A stretch of 64,000 bases of DNA, from NCBI GenBank assembly GCA_964036295.1, contig OZ038471.1, positions 69,501 through 133,500 of the forward strand, given 5' to 3'. The notes below the pieces were generated by a model. The model made no database searches and was not told where the DNA came from. It was given only the letters and a program-made list of their open reading frames with translations. Source of the DNA: Plumapathes pennacea. Its lineage: Eukaryota; Cnidaria; Anthozoa; Antipatharia; Myriopathidae. Position numbers and translations under genes: made by a program. Positions 55,929 through 64,000 of the stretch are shown one piece after another (position 1 is the stretch's first letter; every line of letters begins with the position of its first letter).

Positions 55929-57369
55929 CTGAAGGAAGACTAAAACTGTAACAAATACTGTAATTTGCAGCGAGAATCGTTTACAAGCCCTTAGAAGTAT
56001 GACTAGGTCTGAAGCCCGTGTATAATTTGAAGTAAACCGTTCAAGTTTGCTTTGATTCTGGGAGAAATCATGTTGTTTTTTGCGCGTCCACGTACAAAAC
56101 AATTCGAGCTCATTAAACATGCATGCCTGAGTCTTGTGCATGCAATCCAGAGTAAAAACAAATTGCACAGGAAGCCTATTTAATTGTACTGCCTATGAAT
56201 TTAAAATTGGAAAATCAGTGTTTCTTTTTTCCCGTACTACGACGGCCGACCAACTTCAAAATTTGAGTATTAGATTTTGAGAACGTGCTTGGCAGACTGT
56301 ATAAATTAATTTGTCGTGCCGACCGATAGTGGGAAATACGTACTTCGTCACGCAATCGATTCTTTTTTTCAACGCAAAAGTATAACACACCATTCTTTTT
56401 CTCCTTCCTTTGCGTGTAGCATTTGACTTCGAAGAAAAGATTGAGTCAACATTTCGATAAAACAAAGGCTACTCTTCTTGGGAGTTAAAAGTCCCATCAA
56501 TGTCAGAGCGAGGGGTACCTCGCGATTATCGTATTTCTAGTTTAAGAATGCATAATATAGCCTCGTTTAAACACGCGGGAAGTTGAAAGAACGCGAGAGT
56601 TGGGTAGAGAAACCACAAGGCCGTTCAGTATTAGTAAAATAATTAGTCAATAAAATACATCACGTATCACGTAACGTGTAACATATTCTCATCTTACACG
56701 ATTACTTTAGCCAATCAGAATGCGCGTAGTATCATAGTTATTGTTAATCATCTAGGAGAATTCTTGTTGCTGCTTTTTTACGACATGGGCCTCTCGGGTT
56801 GTTAAATTCAAGATTTATGATTACCTACAAATGTCAAAAAAGCAAATGGGGAACCTAGGAGCTTACCTACAGTATACAGAGCTTGCGAGGGTGCAAGTAC
56901 TTAGTGAAGGAAGGACCTCTTGGGTTAACGGGGATGTGCAGCAGAAACCAAAATGGCTTCCTCCGGCCGCAGTGTTATGACGAACTAGAAAGACGGTTAC
57001 CGCTCCCGCTCCCAAAAATAGATCAACACAAGTCTACATAAGATAAATGAAACACACACATACACAAAAACATATTTACAAGGAAATTAAGTTAATCACG
57101 GCATGAAATTTTAAATTTATTTGTCTGAGGTTCTATAAGCAATTCCCGCGTAGTTTTGATATTTTCTATGTAAATGATAAGAAAATTACTATTATGCCCA
57201 TATTGTACACTTGTAGTACAATAAGGATTTTATGATTATAACAACTGTAGAGTGCGTGGTTAGATTTCCTAATTATCAAAACTGTTCACGGATTTGAAAG
57301 GGATAACTTTGATATTTTTCTGGGTCCCAACGTGCAGTCATCAGTAAACACAACAGTTTGACGTCACAG
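55929..57369. other. Intergenic between ASPM-like copy 2 and ATP6V1H
   Basis: No exon is recognised. A decayed copy of the 33.9-34.5 kb palindromic MITE lies at about 56550-56750. No further ASPM exon was found upstream of copy 2. Confidence 0.5.
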
Positions 57370-58224
57370 TTAAGCTGCCTTGAGTTGCTTTCCGAGGTAC
57401 TCCCTGAAAAGAAAGAAATCAAAATGGTTGAACCAAGACAGACGGACACATAAAAGGATGGAGACAGACAGATTGTGTAGACTGACCAGTTGTGAACCAT
57501 GAGCTTCTGAACAGCTAACAGCGCCTCCTTACGCACACTAGGGTCTTCATGCGTCATCATTTTCATTACGAGAACTTTACAACCCAGAGACTCCAAAACA
57601 CTGCCAAGAGCATAAGCATCAGCTTACAATATTAGTACCACATGCACTACAAAAATGCCAACACCAACAAGACGGAAACAAATAATAATAATAATAATAA
57701 TTATAATAATAATAATAATAATAATGACGTAACTAGGGAGAAGACTGACGTGATTAGGCAGAAGAGTGACGTGACTAAACACGAGATTGACGGGACTAGG
57801 CGAAAAATTGATGTGATTATACAGGAGAGAACATTTCATTAGTTTCCCTTGTACTCACTTTTTTCCCCGGGGATAATGACGAACGTATTCTCCAGTGTCA
57901 TGAGCAGCCACGGACAAGATGGTGGGATCTCTGGAGGTCTCCATTAGATGAGTCAAAATTCTGCAAAAAGGATAAATAAACTCAACGACTAATCAAAAAC
58001 GGCTGTAAACAGTAAAAAAAAAAAACACCAATCAACATAGGTAAAAAAACAACAACAACAACAACAAAGCAACAACAACAACAACAACAAGGTAACGCAT
58101 ATCGCGTAATGATTAACTCACTTCAAGAGTTCGTAGTTTTTCTCGTTCAAGCGCTGAGAATTCTCTCGCTGTGAAAAAGAAACAACCCAAACCAATTTTG
58201 ATTTAGTTTTTTCTAGGAACTGCA

Positions 58225-58273
<49 letters not shown>

Positions 58274-61200
58274 TGCAATATATTCAGTCACATTTCTTAC
58301 TCACTCACCCAAAACTTCTCGGACTTGTGGACTGGGCTCCACTCCAGTCTGCCTGATCTAACTTCCGCTGCGTATTCATCAAATGTACTGCAAAGACAAA
58401 TTTAAGAAAAAGTTATCTGAGATCATATCACGCCAGATAAATCAATGTTACTTTGCAAGAATCATAACGATGACAAAGTCTTAAATATGTGGCGTGACAG
58501 ACGTCTTGTTTATCCAGGTCAATTTCTAAATGCGATACACTTATGCTTACCTCAACTCATGCACAATTTCAGCCAGGCGATCATACAGATACTCCAAGTC
58601 TTCCTGGAAAGCAATAACAACAAGTTACATAAAGAAATAGGAGTATCTCTCCCGTTTCATACTGAGTCCTAATGTGAAGCATTTCACTAGAAATGAGTTT
58701 GATTTTCTAAAGATCAACTGCTAACTTGGATATCAGGCTAAGAGTGGCTGACCTACATGAAAAAAAGAATAGAGATGGCATACCTTAATATCATCATCCG
58801 CCCAGGTTTTACCATTGAGAACAGATAAAATCTGCCGAAAGAGAGATATACAATGTCAGCGAGATGAAAGCCAGCACACAAAGCAAATGAACATTGTAAT
58901 AAATAAACATTGTAATAAATGAACATTGTAATAAATGCTGGATTTACTCACAGGAATCACTTTGCACTGAATCATGGAAATTGCAGCATCATTCCTTTTC
59001 TCTTCTGGTTTCTCCAGCAAGTTCTAATAAAAAAGTAACAACACAGCCATAACAACACTTACAAATGTGCATACTTGCATCCATGACAACAAGAAGAACA
59101 TACAGTTGCTATTAGCTGTTGCGATGTCTCACATACAGGGGGAGACGTAACCTCCAAGGAACAAGTTAACTAAACTAAAAGCATGGTTTTGTACTGATCC
59201 CGATTGAAGACTTTACTACATGCTTCTTACACAAAGTTTGTGGAATTCATGAAGGGTGCAGTAATTAAAGTTCTAGTGTTTCATTGCTCTCTGATGTTGT
59301 GAGGGGTGGGGTGAGGGCACAAGTCAAATCAATGTTTCTACTTACTCTGAATGTGGCGATGATGATTCTTGTGACTTTCTCTTTGTCAGAATCTCGCAGA
59401 ATGTCTGCCAGTACTGGAATGACAGCATTGTTCCTGACATAAGAGCATAGCACATTATTAGCTGAGTGCTTGCTGATATCTTCACTTCCCACCACTGCTC
59501 AAAATATCAGGCAACACATTCTCTACTGGTATTCATGTAACCTCCATAGCTGTGAAAGTTTGCATTGACTACATTTTGTCAGTAGAAATTTCAATACACA
59601 TGTGCATTTTGAACCATGTTGCACTCTACCTACAATCCTGGCCAAAAGTATGTGGGACACTCTGCAAAAATGCTATTTTTTTCACCATCGCTCTTGTTCA
59701 ACAACAAAAGTGGCTCCCCCCTCCCCCTATACAATGTTGCTTAAAAGTGTGCACTTTGCGCACACTCAGTCAACATTGTATGGGGGGAGGGGGCTGGAAG
59801 TGTGAAAGTGTCCCATGACTTTTGGCCAGGATTGTAGATTATGTTACATGTTCCCCTGGTTGGTATGTAGTAGTAGAAGTATGTGCTTAGCAACATGGTT
59901 GGTTTGTGGTCGATAAAGTTAACATGCCAAACAGTGCAACTTGTTCTGTGTGTCCTTGGTGTTGCATTCTTACCCGATCATTCTCTGCGAAATCCTGGAG
60001 TCAAAAGATAACAACCACAAGGTGAAGATCAACTGGTACTGTAGCTGAAATCCAATGCTGTTCCTCAACAAAGTGGCAACAATGCTGGAAAAAAGGTAAC
60101 CATAATGTAAGTGACTTCAGAGTCACATAAAGGAAAGTTGAACAAGATTTAGGATGACCATTCAAGGTCTGTCACAGTCGTGAATGCCTCAGGACGAGAG
60201 GCTTACTGTCAGAGCTAGCTGATCTTTTTCAGTCGACCATCTCAGCCGGTTAGTCATAAATTTATCATATACTATGACTCGAAAACAAAATCTAAAAACA
60301 GGATTGACTGTTTTTTTGCCCTTTGGTTTAACCTACACATACCTGTCAATGCCACCAATCTTGAAGAATTCCTGTCTGTAGTGATCAATTCTGAGCATCA
60401 GCTGTAGACACTGTGCCACGCTATGCAAGTACTCACTTCCCTGAAACAACAACACTTTATCATATTAGAAGTCTAATTTTGATATTATAACTCTTATTAT
60501 ATTACAACTATACCTTTATAGAGGATATTACAAGGCGGCGCGAAGATATAAATTTTATTTTCGAGTAGTACAAACAATATTTTACGAACAAGTGCTTTGC
60601 GAGTGAGTAAAATATTGTTTTTACCACGAGAAAATAAAATCCATATCTTCAAGCCGCCGTGTAATTTTCTTTTTATTATATTAGACATGAGTGTTTTATG
60701 AGAAATTGCACAAACAACCTTGCAAAAGTGGGAAATGACGCAAACGATATCCTCACTAGTGAGGATATGGAAAATACGCCACTCGGGTCCTGGATGTAGT
60801 TTTGTATGGATTTTACCCACTGTATATTTTCCAGTAAAACACTTGTGTCTATATAATAAAAACAATTATTTCAAATGTTTAGTCCTGCCTTTGCATAACT
60901 TATTCCGAAACTTAATAATATTATTGAGAGAGCCATTAATTAAAAGCCCCATGGTTTCTCTTGGGCTCCCTTGCCACTAGTAAATACCATTAGGTTGGTT
61001 GTGATCATCCGGGTTAGAGTAGTCTCCAGAAAGACTGTTGTTGGTGACTGACATTTCGACTACCTGAGCGGAAGTCATCTTCAGAGTCAAGTGAAAAGTA
61101 TTTGTAACAAACGACTGATAGATGACATCAAACGCAACCGAATGAACAATAGACTAATCAACAGGACAAAAGAACATCAACTGACCAATAATAAAACTCA

Positions 61201-63638
61201 ACCAAGCCGACTCGACCAACCATAGGCCGACATAACGGACCAATCACTTCAACAACCAGAGACATATATACCGCCATCTGACGAATACATTTCACTTGAC
61301 TCTGAAGATGACTTCCGCTCAGGTAGTCGAAACGTCAGTCACCAACAACAGTCTTTCTGGAGACTACTCTAACCCGGACGATCACAACCAACCTACTGTT
61401 CACACTCCTGGGTTCAAACCATTTGCCAAGTAAATACCATGTTCTGTAAAATTGTAATGTGTTTCTGGCAAAATAAATAAATCAATCAATCAACATGAAG
61501 GCTCAAAATCTGGTTTTTCACAAAGAACTGTGCACATGAAAGTTTCAGTCCCAAAGACTGTAAGTCTACCTTTAGAGCCCACCCAGATAACCAGAAATTG
61601 TCACTCAAAGACTGTAAGTACCTTTAGAGCCCACCCAGATAACAGGGAATTGTCACTCAAAGACTGCAAGTCTACCTGTAGAGCCCACCCAGATAACAGG
61701 GGATTTTCACTCAAGAACCTGACAGAAAGTCTAGTTCAATAGTCCATGGGGCACAGAACAAATGTTTCTTGAAAACATCAAATTTTGAAGCTGGGCATTG
61801 GGCTAGTGGATATCTCCAACCCTAACACACATGTCTGATAAGAGAACAGTTTCTCACCGGTGCTGTCAGCTCATTCTTGAGCCAGGTCATCAAGTAACTG
61901 AGGTCTTTGTCTGCCAGTCTAACTTTGCCCCAACAGGACAGCTTGGTAACAATAACAGCAGACTGAAAACAAAAGCAAAGCCTCAACATCAGAGTCATGA
62001 TAGGCTGGTTTCTCCTTCAACAGTCAGTTGGGTATGGACAAAATGGCAGACAATCTGGTCAGACTTTGTTCAGGGTTAGGATGGGGCAAAAGGCCAGCAA
62101 ACTCAAACTATCTTTAGAATGTACCTAACACAAAAATTACTGGTACTTGCAATTAAAAAAAATTTGGTACACCAGGGGAATTGTTAGCATACTCAATTGG
62201 AATAAACAAACTTGCCCAGGTACAGTAATTCAAAAAGAGAAAAGTTAATGATAATAAACAAGCTGTACCTGGTAGACAATAAACTGATCCGGCCGGTTCA
62301 ATAACTTGAGAAATGAAGTCCACAGCTGAATATTTGCTCTGCAAGAAACACTCTGGTAAGAGAAAGCATATTCAAACAAACACCAGACAAACAGACTGAC
62401 AAGTGCCAAGAGTGCAAGAATAATTTCAAGTGGCCAAATGTTCATGGGGAATATCACATCGCTTTGCAAAACAAAATACAAACAATAACATTATACACTT
62501 CAAAATTCCAACTAGCACTACTTACTTTTTGGCAAAGTTAAGGAATACTGATGCACGTATTTTCTCCTCCTAATTAGCAACAAATACAACATAACATTAA
62601 ATTAGTGTCACAGCAGGACACTGAAATTCATGGAGCAAAATGAACAAAGAAAAGAAAACTTACAAACTAAGACAAGTAATAAAGGAAACTCCAAATGAGA
62701 ATCCACAATCACACAACACCCTTCCACTGACTTCTAGTCCTTTTCCTAGTTCAGTTAGATCTGTATTCAAGCTATGGAGAGCTTCCAAAGTGACATAAAT
62801 GACTCCATTTAGTAAATACAGAATCAACCATCAACCAAAAGAGGACAGCAATAAAACTCAAGAGGGCCCTTTTGAATGAACACAAATATTACTTCAGTTC
62901 CAAAGCAGGCAAAGTCAGCTGTCAGCAAAGCTGAGAAAATGCAAAGTATGGTACCCTTACTTCACTAAAATAAATGTACATTATTTACATTTAGCATATC
63001 ATCTATCAGCACCAGGATGTATCTTATTGTCTGGTCCTTGGCGAGCCTTGACAGCAGTGAAAGACAAGTCTTTGCAAACTGAAAGATAGAGCAACGCGAC
63101 AAATTTAATGACAAAATACCACCACCAAGATGAAAGGATGTCATTTGAACTTATCTGTATGATGCAAAGATGCAAAGATAAAGAGAAATGATATAAGAGC
63201 TAAAGCTGAATGCTTATATCTTAAATATGGAAAGGTGAATGGATAACTTACCTGGTCAGGCTTGCTCTCAATGATTCTTGCTCTTTCTTCTGCTCCCATG
63301 CAGTCATAATCAGCAATCATGTGGTAATCCTCTTGACTGATCATCTGGCCCCTAAAAGTTTATTTTAGACATGAGTCAGCAAAAGATGGCATGCAAGGGC
63401 AAATGCACATTTCTTCACATGGGCAGATCTAGGAGAACACCTTTTCCTAACTGTGTGAATGCCAAATGCACAAGCTTCTAGATTTATGTTGTGTCTGCTG
63501 TGCCATAGTTATTAAAGTTTCTTGTCCTCTAAATTGTTATATAATATATTACTCACTGAACATATGACTGCCAGTTTACTGTTTGCCGTCGAACTTCTAC
63601 AGCCTCAGCTGAAAGCTTGCTGGATGCAATCACATAAC
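57370..63638 (-). CDS. ATP6V1H: V-type proton ATPase subunit H, 17 exons, N-terminus missing
   Basis: Subunit H belongs to the cytosolic V1 sector and couples or silences ATPase activity at the V1-Vo interface; its fold is armadillo/HEAT-like. Exons: 63557-63638, 63252-63351, 62989-63078, 62526-62569, 62269-62338, 61858-61962, 60343-60440, 59974-60084, 59346-59433, 58952-59023, 58784-58831, 58551-58603, 58309-58387, 58122-58168, 57859-57960, 57487-57600 and 57370-57403. All have GT-AG borders and matching phases, giving about 445 residues against 483 in human. Recognisable segments include [93 protein letters not shown] and the end [10 protein letters not shown]. The first coding exon, about 30 residues, should lie beyond 64000 or in unrecognised sequence after 63639. 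No lesion is seen. Confidence 0.95.
57686..57725 (+). repeat. (AAT)n microsatellite
   Basis: A run of ATAATA units interrupted once, in an ATP6V1H intron. Similar simple repeats lie at 58044-58090 (CAA)n and 58229-58272 (TAA)n. Codon-repeat ORFs across them are artefacts. Confidence 0.9.
59633..59834. mobile_element. Tc1/mariner-type MITE in an ATP6V1H intron
   Basis: The ends CAATCCTGGCCAAAAGT and ACTTTTGGCCAGGATTG are perfect inverted repeats flanked by TA. The internal arms AGTGTCCCATGACTTTTGG and CAAAAGTATGTGGGACACT extend the hairpin. Confidence 0.85.
60517..60832. mobile_element. MITE family copy 2 (first copy at 29077)
   Basis: Closely similar to 29077-29395 over its full length, including TAGAGGATATTACA at the start and ACTAGTGAGGATATGGAAAA near the end. 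Inserted in the ATP6V1H intron between exons 60343-60440 and 61858-61962. Confidence 0.75.
60990..61402. mobile_element. Long-TIR palindromic element in an ATP6V1H intron
   Basis: The left arm starts TTAGGTTGGTTGTGATCATC. The right arm ends GATCACAACCAACCTA. The arms are about 105 bp and include GTAGTCGAAA / TTTCGACTAC motifs. The centre is AC-rich and non-coding. Confidence 0.8.
61550..61716 (+). repeat. Minisatellite, unit about 58-62 bp, three copies
   Basis: Each unit contains TCAAAGACTGTAAG, ACCTTTAGAGCCCACCCAGA and TAACAGGGAATTGTCAC. It lies in the same ATP6V1H intron as the preceding two elements. Confidence 0.8.
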
Positions 63639-64000
63639 CTATGAAAAGATACATCATAAAGTATTAGAATGAAAAGCTAATAAGCATGGCATGTCAGCCA
63701 ATAAGCATCCTATCAAAATGTCTCATGACAATATTTTCTGATAAGCAAACAACAGACCTGTACTGCCCTCCATGTTTATTTTCAGAAGTTCTTATCTTCA
63801 GATGTTTTTCACAGCATCTACGCATCAACATTCAGGTATTTGGATCACTAAGGCAGAATGTGTTCTGCAGAAAAATCATGCAAAATATTTAATGTCTTAA
63901 TATAAATAGTATTATATACATACAGTATGCTTAACTATTACTAAACCCATTGCCAAGAGATGAGGTGCCTTGAAAGAATCAAGGCGTGAAAGTGCATTTC
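63639..64000. other. Upstream intron of ATP6V1H to window edge
   Basis: Presumed intron before the first visible ATP6V1H exon. No ATG-containing exon matching the family N-terminus is visible before the window ends. Confidence 0.4.

Noticed and set aside
57624..57842. Poly-Ile and poly-Asn ORFs
   Set aside because: They arise from the (AAT)n microsatellite within an ATP6V1H intron.

Overview
The window is animal nuclear DNA, most likely from an anthozoan cnidarian such as a stony coral. That assignment is an inference from intron-rich genes whose proteins resemble animal families (ATP6V1H, ALDH9A1, Argonaute, CTR, ASPM, BBOX) and from dense small inverted-repeat transposons. It cannot be proven without a database search. 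Only spliced reconstructions give convincing proteins. Most long unspliced ORFs here are shadows of tandem repeats.

Layout. (1) 1-14.9 kb is a very large, rearranged inverted repeat. Its left arm (about 1-7.8 kb) and right arm (about 9.9-14.9 kb) carry the same modules in opposite orientation around a core of four different tandem repeats. Several modules have exon-like borders, and a 49-residue two-exon reading frame has a counterpart in the other arm. (2) 14.9-20.4 kb: non-coding sequence and a (TA)n tract, then the 3' end of an Argonaute gene (minus strand, three exons, one frameshift). (3) 20.4-24.5 kb, plus strand: one sushi/CCP-like exon and the C-terminal exons of a CTR/SLC31 copper transporter. 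(4) 24.5-26.1 kb: several MITEs. (5) 26.2-32.4 kb, minus strand: ALDH9A1-type aldehyde dehydrogenase in seven exons, with a LINE fragment in one intron, a TGA codon in exon 4 and a non-GT donor in intron 2. (6) 34.5-35.2 kb, minus strand: the last two exons of a gamma-butyrobetaine hydroxylase-like gene. (7) 36.1-55.9 kb: a duplicated unit made of a 12-bp satellite array plus an ASPM-like exon block. The satellite occupies 36.1-37.8, 41.6-48.6 and 49.4-51.0 kb. The ASPM blocks lie at 38.2-41.5 and 51.1-55.9 kb, and each carries its own disabling lesions. (8) 57.4-63.6 kb, minus strand: 17 phase-consistent exons of the V-ATPase subunit H gene, lacking only the N-terminal exon(s).

How the genes relate. 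ALDH9A1 and gamma-butyrobetaine hydroxylase catalyse the last two steps of carnitine synthesis and lie next to each other on the same strand, which may be a real linkage. The other genes have no obvious shared pathway. The main theme is repeat-driven remodelling: a satellite tract sits inside a coding exon of one ASPM copy, a transposon with a target-site duplication sits in the same exon of the other copy, and the two copies show each other's pre-insertion sites. ATP6V1H, by contrast, shows no lesion in any of its 17 exons.
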